From assembly GCF_030770395.1 (NCBI RefSeq), contig NZ_CP132480.1, forward strand, positions 3,069,387 to 3,133,386: a stretch of 64,000 bases of DNA. The letters are read 5' to 3'. The stretch comes from Telluria beijingensis (lineage in GTDB: Bacteria > Pseudomonadota > Gammaproteobacteria > Burkholderiales > Burkholderiaceae_D). This document shows, piece by piece, positions 38,376 to 46,110 of the stretch. Below the pieces are notes generated by a model that worked only from the letters and a program-made list of their open reading frames with translations, was not told the DNA's origin and ran no database searches. The number at the start of each line of letters is the position of its first letter. Positions within the stretch are counted from its first letter, which is position 1. The position numbers and the translations under genes are program-made.

Positions 38376-39449
38376 GCGGCGCAGGAAGCGTCCCAGGCGC
38401 GTGACGCGGCCGTCGCCGGCCCGGGCCTGGACGATGGTGTGCCCGTCGTCCAGCACCGTCATCGAGCGGAATTTATAGATATAGATTTCTTCGCCATACA
38501 GGCCGTAGCGGCGCTGCCTGAACAGCACCGGGCCGGGCGAGCCGAGCTTCACGGCAATGGCGACCAGCAGCATCAGCGGCCCCAGCACTATCAGGGCGGA
38601 CGCGCTTACCGCGATGTCCGTGCCGCGCTTGATCACGCTATTGAAGCCCATGAACGGCGTCTCGCTGATGGCGATGACCGGCATCCCGCCCACGGTATCG
38701 AAACGCGCCTGCATCAGGTCGAACACATAAACATCCGGCAAGAAATAGACCGAGGCGGTGGTGTCCTTCAGTTCGTCGACCAGGCGCCGGATGCGTGGCT
38801 GGGCCGAGACCGGCTGGCTGATGAAAATCATCTTGATATTGTGCCGGCGCACATACGCCGCGACTTCAGTCATCGTGCCGAGCATCGGGTATGCCAGGCC
38901 GGCCGGCTGGCGTCCGTCGGCGCGGTCGTCGAAGAAACCCCGCACCTGCATGAACAGGTTCGGATGGCGCTCGCACACGCCGGCGAACTTGATGCCGGCA
39001 TCGTTGGCGCCGACCACGACGATCGAGCGCAGCTCGCAGCCGTGCCGGCGGCTGTGCTTGCCGCTACCGGTGGCGAGTCGCACCGCGATATGGCTGGCCA
39101 GGATCGTCAGCGGCGTGGCGATCGCCCAGGCCAGCAGTACCCGGTCATCGTAGTAATGGATCATGCCGCTGGCCGTGCCCAGGAAGTACAGCACCGCGAG
39201 CGTCAGGCACCAGCCGAACACCGTATCGCGGGCATAGGCCAGCATGCGGCCGCTGCGCCAGGTGCGGTAGGGATCGATATGCTGGTAGACGGCCGATGCG
39301 ATGAAGAAGGCGAGGATCATGAGCACCAGGCAATAGCCAGAGAACGGTTCGCCGAAGGCCAGGGTTGCCAGGTACAGGCTGCCCATCACGATCAGCGGAT
39401 CGAGCACGCGCTGGAAGAACGAGATGATGGGGATGTCGTTGACCGTCAT
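38181..39449 (-). pseudogene. EPS polyprenyl-phosphate sugar-1-phosphate transferase (EpsB-like) truncated and fused to fcl
   Basis: This 422-residue open frame is a chimera. Residues 1 to about 358 are an undecaprenyl-phosphate glycosylphosphotransferase: N-terminal membrane helices, a Rossmann-like domain ([17 protein letters not shown]), a further helix ([19 protein letters not shown]) and the start of the catalytic domain ([28 protein letters not shown]). At about 38375 it changes to the Fcl sequence [20 protein letters not shown]. Lost are the SLDELPQ, GPRP and PGITG-type catalytic blocks, so the transferase should be inactive. A microhomology of a few bases (CGCCGCGCC) at the junction suggests a deletion that also removed genes in between. 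Confidence 0.85.
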
Positions 39450-39467
39450 GCGCCGGACGAGCCTCGG

Positions 39468-40688
39468 TCAGAACAGCAGATTGGCGCTCAGCTGCACCAT
39501 ATTGGCGTCGAACTTGCCGGTGCCGAGTACCGGCGAGCCGGCGCGTGCCTGGTAGGCATAGCCGGCCACCACCTGCACCCTGGACCGGACCTGCCACAGC
39601 GCGCGCAGGCTGGCGCTGCGGATCGCGTCGGTCAGGTCGTCCGAGCCGGCGAACACGGTGCGCGCCGTGTAGTCGCGCTTCTCGTAGGCGGCGCTGGCAT
39701 CGACCCTGATCTTGTCGGAAGCGAGCCAGGTGGCTTGCAGGCTGGCGCCCTTGTTGAGGGTATAGCTGACGCTCGGGCTTTCGATCGGCGCGAACTCGCG
39801 CCACAGGGCTGCGCTGTAGCTGATCTTGCCCGCCGGCTTGACGATGGCCGTGATACGGCCATTGATGCCGCTGGTGCTGCCCTCGCCATACGAGGGCTGC
39901 TCGCGCCGCGCATAGCCGGCCAGCGCCTGTACCGTGGTGGTTCCGCTGGCCAGCCAGTCGATTCGCGCCTTGAGTTCGTGTTGCGTGAAATCGTCGGTGA
40001 GCACGCCGCTGGCGGAGGGGCGCCGGTAGGGATACGTGCCCTTGATGCGACGCGCGACGAGGCCGACCGAACTGCCGCTCCTGGGCCGGTACAGGAGTTC
40101 GGCCTCGACTGCCTTTTCGGTGCGGTTGTTGTAGCGCTGGGCCAGCAACTCGTACGTGTATTTGTCGCGCGCCGCACCGACCCGCAGCTTCCAGCTCGGA
40201 TGCATCTTCCAGCTGGCATCGACTACCTGGCGGCGCTGCTGGCGCAGGTTCCGTTCGTCGCTGTCGAAGTCGGTGTACGGCGCCAGCGTCTCGATGTACA
40301 GCGTTTCGGCGCGGCCCTCGAACCTGCTGCCGACTTCCCACAGCCAGCTCGCCTGCAGGTCGCGGCCATCGTAGTCGAGCTGGTCGAAGTGGTCGAACGC
40401 GACCTTCGACAGCCTGGCCGTGGCCGCGAGGCGCTGGCGGCCGATCGTCTCGTTGACGACCACGCCGGCCTCGAGCGTGCGATAGGTATCGCTGCGCCGG
40501 CCTTCGAACGGCGGCTCGTCGTCGGCCACCCGCAACAGATTGTCGTCATGGGTCCAGCCGATGGCGCCGAGCAGGCGCACGCCCTCTTGCTGCGCGTCTT
40601 TCTGTGCGGCCAGTGCCGGGAACGAACACAACAGGGTCGCCAGCGCAAGCAGGGTGCTATGCCGATGCGATGCAGGGTGGTAAGGCAT
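39468..40688 (-). CDS. epsL: EpsL-like outer-membrane beta-barrel protein of EPS locus
   Basis: A 406-residue exported protein. Signal peptide to FPALAAQ (about 27). The body is made of alternating beta strands: VRLLGAIGWTHDDNLLRVAD, RQRLAATARLSKVAFDHFDQ, RYNNRTEKAVEAELLYRP, IDWLASGTTTVQALAGYARR, and a C-terminal strand ending in Phe (VQLSANLLF), the signature of BAM-inserted barrels. This matches EpsL of PEP-CTERM-linked EPS loci, probably the outer-membrane exit or surface anchor. It lies 18 bases upstream of the EpsB-like gene. Confidence 0.85.
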   Translation of the reverse strand: MPYHPASHRHSTLLALATLLCSFPALAAQKDAQQEGVRLLGAIGWTHDDNLLRVADDEPPFEGRRSDTYRTLEAGVVVNETIGRQRLAATARLSKVAFDHFDQLDYDGRDLQASWLWEVGSRFEGRAETLYIETLAPYTDFDSDERNLRQQRRQVVDASWKMHPSWKLRVGAARDKYTYELLAQRYNNRTEKAVEAELLYRPRSGSSVGLVARRIKGTYPYRRPSASGVLTDDFTQHELKARIDWLASGTTTVQALAGYARREQPSYGEGSTSGINGRITAIVKPAGKISYSAALWREFAPIESPSVSYTLNKGASLQATWLASDKIRVDASAAYEKRDYTARTVFAGSDDLTDAIRSASLRALWQVRSRVQVVAGYAYQARAGSPVLGTGKFDANMVQLSANLLF

Positions 40689-40724
40689 GTTCTAAGTGAT
40701 CCCGGTGACACTGCGCCGAAGGAA

Positions 40725-41441
40725 TTACCAGAACTGCCAGCCTCCGGTATGCACCACCCAGATTCCCAGCAATCCATTCGTGATAGCGTGGGCCAGTATG
40801 GGCGACCACAGCTTGCGGTGCCGCATATACAGCAAGCCGTAGGCCACGCCTGCCGCAATGCCGGCCAGCCAAAGCGTGTGTTCGAACCCGAACAACACGC
40901 ATGGAATCACGAAAGCCTTGAAGCCGATGCGAGCCGGATCAACCGACATGAAATCGGACCGTTCGACCCAGCGCATCAAGAACGAGCGCCAGAACAATTC
41001 TTCCATCACGGGCACGATCAGCGCAGCGCCGGCGATGCGGATCGCCACCAGCAGCCAGTCGATCTCGCCGTTCGTGCGCGGATCGTAGCCAGGCGAGCTG
41101 CCGATCGTCATCCAGGGCGCGACCAGGTTGACCCACAGGACCAGCACCACGATACCGGCGACGATGGCGACGAGCACCTGCCGCAGCGACAGCGAGAACC
41201 GGTGCAATTCCTCGTAATCGCGCCAGAAGGCGGCCAGCAGCGCCAGCACGGCGCCGACCTGGACCGGATACAGCCAGCGCAGCTCGGCGCGGCCGATACC
41301 TGCCCGCTCGAGCAGGTCGCCGACGATGATGAAGAATATATAGGCGCCGAACGGCAGGATCCGCGCCCAGGCGGCGCGGCTGAGGAAGGGTTCGACAGCC
41401 GCAGCCGGCGGAGAACGATGTGGATCCCGGTATTCGCTCAT
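40725..41441 (-). CDS. CPBP-family intramembrane protease (PEP-CTERM-associated CAAX type)
   Basis: A 238-residue membrane protein. The protease motifs are VPVMEELFWRSFLMRW (E-E-x3-R), LFGFEHTLWLAGIAAG (F-x3-H) and ILAHAITNGLLG (H-x3-N), on successive helices. A distinct subfamily of these glutamic/metallo CAAX-like proteases is associated with exosortase/EPS loci, which fits the position before epsL. Target unknown. I start it at MSEYRDPHRS (41439-41441) with GGAGAGG upstream; the reading frame extends further, but into the uup gene end. Confidence 0.87.
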   Translation of the reverse strand: MSEYRDPHRSPPAAAVEPFLSRAAWARILPFGAYIFFIIVGDLLERAGIGRAELRWLYPVQVGAVLALLAAFWRDYEELHRFSLSLRQVLVAIVAGIVVLVLWVNLVAPWMTIGSSPGYDPRTNGEIDWLLVAIRIAGAALIVPVMEELFWRSFLMRWVERSDFMSVDPARIGFKAFVIPCVLFGFEHTLWLAGIAAGVAYGLLYMRHRKLWSPILAHAITNGLLGIWVVHTGGWQFW

Positions 41442-41478
41442 CGATATGCCTCTCCGGCGCGGCTGCGTCGTAACAGCT

Positions 41479-43395
41479 TTATTCGCCCCGGGCCCGCGCC
41501 TCGATGCGCTCCCAGCGGTCCAGCGCGTCGAGCAGCAGGTCCTCGATCTCGGCAAAGCGCGCATTGATGCGCTTGGCGTCGGCCGGATTCGTCTTGTAGA
41601 AGTCCGGCGCGTTCAGTTGCTGGGTGATGGCCGATTGCTCGTCCTCGAGGGTGGCGATCAGTTGCGGCAGTTCTTCCAGCTCGCGCTGTTCCTTGTAGCT
41701 CAGCTTGACCTTCTTGGCCGCTGCCGGGCTTGCAGGCGCCGCCTCTTCGGTCTTGGCCGGGCTCGCCTTCGCCGCGACCGGCGCCTGGACCACCGGGGCC
41801 GCGGCCCTGACGCGCTCCCAGTCAGTATAACCGCCCACATACTCGCGCCACTTGCCGCCGCCTTCGGCCACGATGACCTGGGTCACGACATTGTCCAGGA
41901 AGGTACGGTCGTGGCTGACGAGGAAGACGGTGCCGGTGTATTCCTCGAGCAGTTCTTCCAGCAGCTCGAGGGTATCGATGTCGAGGTCGTTGGTCGGTTC
42001 GTCCAGCACCAGGCAGTTGGCCGGCTTGGCGAACAGGCGCGCCAGCAGCAGGCGGTTGCGTTCGCCGCCAGAGAGCGACTTGACCGGCGAACGCGCCCGC
42101 TCCGGCGAGAACAGGAAGTCGTTCAGGTAAGTCATGACGTGCTTGCGCTGGCCATTGATCTCGACCCAGTCGCTGCCCGGCGCGATGGTGTCGGCCAGGC
42201 TCGCCTCTTCGTTGAGCTGGGTGCGCATCTGGTCGAAATATGCCACGTTCAGCTTGGTGCCGAGACGCACGGCGCCGCTGTCGGCGGTTTCCTCGCCCAG
42301 GATGATCTTGAGCAGGGTGGTCTTGCCGGCGCCGTTCGGGCCGATCAGGCCGACCTTGTCGCCGCGCATGATGGTGCCGGTGAAATGCTCGACGATGACC
42401 TTGTCGCCGTAGCGCTTCGACACGCCTTCGAGGTCAGCCACGATCTTGCCGGAGCGCTCGCCGGTGGCGACGTCGAGCTTGATCTGGCCCTGCTGGTCGC
42501 GGCGCGCGGCGCGCTGCAGGCGCAGCGCTTCCAGGCGGCGCACGCGGCCTTCGTCGCGGGTACGGCGCGCCTGCACGCCCTTGCGGATCCACACTTCTTC
42601 TTGCGCCAAAAATTTATCGAACTTGGCGTTCTCGACTTCTTCATTGGCCAGCAGTTCGCGCTTGCGCTCCTGGTAGGTCGTGAAATTGCCAGGGAACGAC
42701 AGCAGGATGCCGCGGTCGAGTTCGATGATGCGGGTGGAGACATTGTCCAGGAAGCTGCGATCGTGGGTGATGAACAGGATCGAGCCGCGGAAGTCGCGCA
42801 GCAAGCTCTCCAGCCACTTGATCGAAGTAAAGTCCAGGTGGTTGGTCGGTTCGTCGAGCAGCAGCACGTCGGGCGCCGACACCAGGGCCACGGCCAGCGC
42901 CACGCGCTTCTGCATGCCGCCGGACAAGGTGCCCATCTTCGCATCGCCCGCCAGGTTCAGGCGGCCCAGCGTGGTCTCGACCTTGTTCGCCAGGTTCCAG
43001 CCATCGGTGGCGTCGAGTTTGGTCTGCAGCACGTGCATGCGCTCCATCAGGGCGTCGTCGTCGCCCTGGCCGAACTTGCCGGTGAGCTCTTCATATTCCG
43101 TCAGCATCGCCTGCTGGTCGCCCATGCCCAGTGCGACCACCTCGAACACCGACATCTCCGGGTCGAATACCGGTTCCTGCTCCACGTAGGCGATGCTCAG
43201 GCCCTGCTGCATGACGAGCAGGCCGTCGTCGAGTTTCGAGCGGCCCGAGATAATCTTCAGGAGCGAGGATTTGCCGGTGCCGTTACGGCCGATGAGGCCG
43301 ACGCGCTCGCCGGTTTCCAGCGAAAAATCGGCGTGGTCGAGCAGCGGGACGTGGCCGAAGGCCAGTTGCGCGGAAGTGAGGGAGATGACTGCCAT
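41479..43395 (-). CDS. uup: ABC-F family ATPase Uup
   Basis: A 638-residue soluble protein with two ABC cassettes and no membrane helices. Walker A: GLIGRNGTGKSSLL and GLIGPNGAGKTTLL; signatures LSGGMQKRVAL and LSGGERNRLLL; Walker B: VLLLDEPTNHLD and CLVLDEPTNDLD. A linker of basic coiled coil (about 230-300) separates them and a C-terminal coiled-coil domain (YKEQRELEELPQLIATLEDE) is typical of Uup. ABC-F proteins act on ribosomes or DNA transactions; Uup affects transposon excision and ribosome function. Start at MAVISLTSAQ (43393-43395), without a clear ribosome site. Confidence 0.95.
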   Translation of the reverse strand: MAVISLTSAQLAFGHVPLLDHADFSLETGERVGLIGRNGTGKSSLLKIISGRSKLDDGLLVMQQGLSIAYVEQEPVFDPEMSVFEVVALGMGDQQAMLTEYEELTGKFGQGDDDALMERMHVLQTKLDATDGWNLANKVETTLGRLNLAGDAKMGTLSGGMQKRVALAVALVSAPDVLLLDEPTNHLDFTSIKWLESLLRDFRGSILFITHDRSFLDNVSTRIIELDRGILLSFPGNFTTYQERKRELLANEEVENAKFDKFLAQEEVWIRKGVQARRTRDEGRVRRLEALRLQRAARRDQQGQIKLDVATGERSGKIVADLEGVSKRYGDKVIVEHFTGTIMRGDKVGLIGPNGAGKTTLLKIILGEETADSGAVRLGTKLNVAYFDQMRTQLNEEASLADTIAPGSDWVEINGQRKHVMTYLNDFLFSPERARSPVKSLSGGERNRLLLARLFAKPANCLVLDEPTNDLDIDTLELLEELLEEYTGTVFLVSHDRTFLDNVVTQVIVAEGGGKWREYVGGYTDWERVRAAAPVVQAPVAAKASPAKTEEAAPASPAAAKKVKLSYKEQRELEELPQLIATLEDEQSAITQQLNAPDFYKTNPADAKRINARFAEIEDLLLDALDRWERIEARARGE

Positions 43396-43546
43396 ATTCG
43401 GTGTGCGGCCCGGTGCGGGAACTGGTCGCCGGCGCGGGCAAAAGCGTGAGTTGATTGAGTAAGGCGCACATTGTACCGACTGCACGGGCCGGCGGCGTCA
43501 ATTCTCGGATATTCAGGGGGAGCGCAACAGCTGCAGGAAGGGGAAA

Positions 43547-43621
43547 TGGTATCGCCAGCAGGAATCGAACCTGCATCTAACCCTTAGGAGGGGCTTGTAC
43601 TATCCATTGTACGATGGCGAC
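43547..43621 (-). tRNA. tRNA-Arg (anticodon CCT)
   Basis: On the minus strand the 75-base cloverleaf has acceptor GTCGCCA/TGGCGAT, D-stem GTAC/GTAC, anticodon stem AGCCC/GGGTT around CTCCTAA (anticodon CCT, reads AGG), T-arm GCAGG-TTCGATT-CCTGC, discriminator A and an encoded CCA. All stems pair. Nothing interrupts it. Confidence 0.95.
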
Positions 43622-43809
43622 ACTCCGGGCGAATTGTACCAGCCGCAGGCGCCTTGTGTCAGTGCCAAGGTGCAAATGTCAGCTTGTCGCACCCGACTCC
43701 TTAATGTCGATCACCGCAACATCGACGACCCGTGCTGGCCGATTGATATTTATCCAATAGCCTGGATACAACTCTGCCACGATCCTTCCACTACCACCAG
43801 GAGGATCCC

Positions 43810-44160
43810 ATGCGCAGGCAGACCTGTCTCGGTTTGATGTTGCCGCTCACGGCGCTGGCCGCGCCCTACTCTCCAACCATGGATGGCAACCGCTTCATCG
43901 AGATGATGAGCCACCCGTCGCCTTCCGGCCAGGCCTACCTGGACCGCGAGAAAGCCTACAGCTACCTCGACGGCCTGCGCGACGGCGCCGAGGGTCGGGT
44001 CTGGTGCGACGTGAGCCAGCTCAAGACGCCGGACCTGGCATACGAGATGGCCAGCAAGCTCGCACAGCTTCCGGCCACCGAGCGCAAGAAAAACGCTTCG
44101 CAGCTATTGCTGGAGCAACTGGGTCGCACCTACCCTTGCCGCAACGGCGGCAAGCGATGA
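43810..44160 (+). CDS. Tai4/Rap1a-like immunity protein
   Basis: A 116-residue small exported protein placed directly before a Tae4-like amidase and overlapping it by ATGA. The N-terminus MRRQTCLGLMLPLTALA is a signal peptide, so it acts in the periplasm, where a cell-wall amidase would hit. The mature part is alpha-helical (FIEMMSHPSPSGQAYLDREK, AYSYLDGLRDGAEGRVWC, LAQLPATERKKNASQLLLEQ) with two cysteines (VWC and YPC). This fits the Rap1a/Tai4 fold. AGGAGG precedes the ATG at 43810. Identity as an immunity protein rests on the pairing. Confidence 0.75.
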   Translation: MRRQTCLGLMLPLTALAAPYSPTMDGNRFIEMMSHPSPSGQAYLDREKAYSYLDGLRDGAEGRVWCDVSQLKTPDLAYEMASKLAQLPATERKKNASQLLLEQLGRTYPCRNGGKR

Positions 44161-44615
44161 AACCGCTTTTCGCCGTGCTGAACCAGCATTATCCCAGGCA
44201 CGAGAGCAAGGAAAACCTGTACCGCCGGATAGGCTGGGCCGACGTCATCCAGCATCCCGGCTTCAACGATACCTGCGCCATCCGGATGAGCGTCGGACTC
44301 GCAGGCGCCGGCGTGCCCGTGCGCGGCGCGATGAAGGCGAAATTGGGCGACCTCAAGAACAAGCGTATCGAACCGCGCCAGGCAAATCTTTCGCGCATGC
44401 TCAGGGGGCTATGGGGCGAGCCCGACATCTATGCCAGCGAGCAGGATGCGCGCGACGGCATTGCCAACCGCAGCGGCGTGATTTCCTTCTTTCGCATCGG
44501 CGGCGGCCCGGGCGGCCACATCGACTTGATCTCACCCGGCCCGTATGGATTCCCGCAATGCGCCCGCAGCTGCTTCTTCGCATCCGAGGAAATCTGGTTC
44601 TGGCCGCTGCAATGA
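44157..44615 (+). CDS. Type VI secretion amidase effector Tae4-like
   Basis: A 152-residue NlpC/P60-like cell-wall amidase. Catalytic Cys40 sits in FNDTCAIRMSVGL, and His121 and Asp123 in GGGPGGHIDLI, the arrangement of Tae4 effectors. There is no signal peptide, as expected for a protein delivered by a type VI machine rather than by Sec. Family length (about 150-170) matches. Tae4 cleaves the D-Glu/mDAP bond of peptidoglycan in rival cells. Immunity is encoded immediately upstream. No type VI structural genes are in the window, so the pair is an orphan cassette here. Confidence 0.85.
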   Translation: MKPLFAVLNQHYPRHESKENLYRRIGWADVIQHPGFNDTCAIRMSVGLAGAGVPVRGAMKAKLGDLKNKRIEPRQANLSRMLRGLWGEPDIYASEQDARDGIANRSGVISFFRIGGGPGGHIDLISPGPYGFPQCARSCFFASEEIWFWPLQ

Positions 44616-44626
44616 CCCTGGCGGCG

Positions 44627-44745
44627 TCAGGACGCGCCGCCATCCTCCACCCGCAGCGTGTGCTTCATGGTCGACAACAAAGCGACCATGCCCGCCTTGT
44701 CCTCGCCGGGTATATCCGCCAGCATCTCCTTTGCAAGCGCGTCTT
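44627..44745 (-). pseudogene. MarR C-terminal remnant
   Basis: On the minus strand this encodes EMLADIPGEDKAGMVALLST and MKHTLRVED, followed by a stop. It is nearly identical in protein sequence to the C-terminus of the MarR gene at 45585-46103, in the same orientation. Codons differ at several third positions, so this is a diverged relative rather than a fresh copy. Upstream of it the homology ends and no start is available. Confidence 0.75.
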
Positions 44746-44778
44746 GCGAGGCTCCGCCGTCTTGGCAACACTTGCCTC

Positions 44779-45205
44779 CTCTCCGTAGCACAATGGATAG
44801 TGCACATGCCTGCTATCAAAAACGTGAACAAATGTGCTCAGCGTTTTCTTCCTGCCCCGAACCGTCCTATTGACCGTGCTCGTATCTGACAGGCGTGACT
44901 TTCCCGCCTACCATCGGCAAAACGCCGGAAGTAGTGCCTGACGTTGCCGTCAGACTCGCCACGGGTAGCGCAGCATGCGTCGCGAGGACGCTGGTTGCGA
45001 GCCGTCTTTCATATGTAAGTTGGCAAGGAGCTGATTCGACGACCGCATTCTTACACTCTCGTTCTTCCGCTTGGTTTTCGCGGAATGGAAGAGCAATTCA
45101 ATAGCACTGCGTCTTACCTGCTTACGTAGTTTCAGACACCGAGACCCCGACCAGAGTTCCGCTCCTAAGCGTGGGATACTGGTTCGATTCCAGTCGGGGG
45201 GACCA
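44779..45205 (+). tRNA. tRNA-Arg (CCT) interrupted in the anticodon loop by about 352 bases
   Basis: The two halves of a cloverleaf lie 352 bases apart. 5' half, 44779-44811: acceptor CTCTCCG, D-stem GCAC/GTGC with loop AATGGATA, anticodon-stem strand CATGC, then CT. 3' half, 45164-45205: CCTAA, stem strand GCGTG, variable GGAT, T-arm ACTGG-TTCGATT-CCAGT, acceptor CGGGGGG, A and CCA. Joined, they give all seven acceptor pairs (two G-U), all five anticodon-stem pairs (one G-U), loop CTCCTAA and a 75-base length. Because CT occurs on both sides, the exact boundary is uncertain by two bases. Whether it is spliced or dead is unknown. Not the intact copy at 43547. Confidence 0.6.
44791..45003 (+). 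repeat. Left arm of an imperfect inverted repeat
   Basis: About 210 bases alignable, with mismatches and small gaps, to the reverse complement of 45292-45500. Shared stretches include AATGGATAGT, CCTGCTATC, TTCTTCCTGCCCCGA, the 20-mer CCGTGCTCGTATCTGACAGG and CTCGCCACGGGTAGCGCA. It contains the tRNA 5' half and the start of a small open frame beginning MTFPPTIGKTPEVVPDVAVR at 44895. Confidence 0.8.
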
Positions 45206-45291
45206 CCCTCTTCAGCACGTCACGCCGATTCTGCCAGCAGGCGCGGAACTGCGCCGATTTTCCGATGTCATAATCACGTAGTCAGCCATCA

Positions 45292-45500
45292 GGCTCGCAC
45301 CCTGCGTCTTCACGACGCGATCTGCGCTACCCGTGGCGAGTCCAGCGGCAACGCTGGGCACTGCCGCCGTTCTGTTATCGGCGGGAGGCGGGAAAGTCAC
45401 GCCTGTCAGATACGAGCACGGTCAGCAAGACGACTCGGGGCAGGAAGAAAGCATATGCGCAGGCATGTGCTCTCGATAGCAGGACCCCGTACTATCCATT
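45292..45500 (-). repeat. Right arm of an imperfect inverted repeat
   Basis: Mirror copy of 44791-45003. On the minus strand it has a decayed D-arm-like AATGGATAGTAC, then the same CCT-GCTATC step and a small open frame MTFPPPADNRTAAVPSVAAG (from 45400 down to 45212). The flanking 45206-45584 holds no convincing gene besides this small frame. Confidence 0.8.
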
Positions 45501-45584
45501 CGGCCTTAACGCCGCCATGGTTGTACGCTCGGTGAAAATGTTCGACCTTCTGCGCGGGCAACGCTGTGACGTCGCCCGCGCCTT

Positions 45585-46103
45585 TCACGTCGCATCATCG
45601 ACCCGCAGCTTGCGCTTCATGGTCGACAACAACGCCACCATGCCCGCCTTGTCCTCTCCAGGTATATCCGCCAGCATCTCCTCGATCCAGCGCTCGTGCA
45701 CCGCCGCCATCTCGGCAAACGCCACCCTGCCCGCCTCGGTCAGCTTGACCGCCGACGCCCGCCGGTCGCGCGCATCCTGCACCCGCACGACCAGTTCCTC
45801 GCGCTCGAGCTGGTCGGTGATCCCGGTGATATTCCCCCCGGTCACCATCATGCGCTTCGACAGCTCGCCCATGCGCAAACCTTCCGGATGCCGCTCCAGT
45901 TGCGCCATCAGGTCGAAGCGCGGCAGGGTAATGCCGAAGGTGGTGCGCAGGCGGCTGCGGATCTCGTTCTCGATGCGCGTCGTGCACGACAGCATGCGCA
46001 GCCACAGCCGCAGCGACTGGTGGTGTTCGTCCGTCAGGCGGCTTTCCAGGTCCAGGTCGGCCGCGTCGTCGTCGCCGGCCCGTGTGCGCCTGTCGTCATC
46101 CAT
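45585..46103 (-). CDS. MarR-family transcriptional regulator
   Basis: A 172-residue winged-helix regulator. The dimerisation helices (SLRLWLRMLSCTTRIENEIR), the DNA-binding helix-turn-helix (MGELSKRMMVTGGNITGITD) and wing (LEREELVVRVQDARDRRASA, KLTEAGRVAFAEM) are all present. It is oriented the same way as the CoA-ligase gene, whose stop is 7 bases upstream of its start, so they are likely one transcript and it may regulate that gene in response to an aromatic acid or its CoA ester. A fragment with a matching C-terminus lies at 44627-44745. Confidence 0.93.
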   Translation of the reverse strand: MDDDRRTRAGDDDAADLDLESRLTDEHHQSLRLWLRMLSCTTRIENEIRSRLRTTFGITLPRFDLMAQLERHPEGLRMGELSKRMMVTGGNITGITDQLEREELVVRVQDARDRRASAVKLTEAGRVAFAEMAAVHERWIEEMLADIPGEDKAGMVALLSTMKRKLRVDDAT

Positions 46104-46110
46104 ATGCCCC

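Noticed and set aside
44812..45163. Group I intron in tRNA-Arg
   Set aside because: Not accepted as identified: no recognisable R/S core elements, and the simplest boundary does not leave a terminal G. Kept only as a split tRNA of unknown cause.
43550..45210. A genomic island integrated by a tyrosine recombinase
   Set aside because: No integrase or matching attachment-site duplication at a tRNA 3' end is visible; the context is only suggestive.
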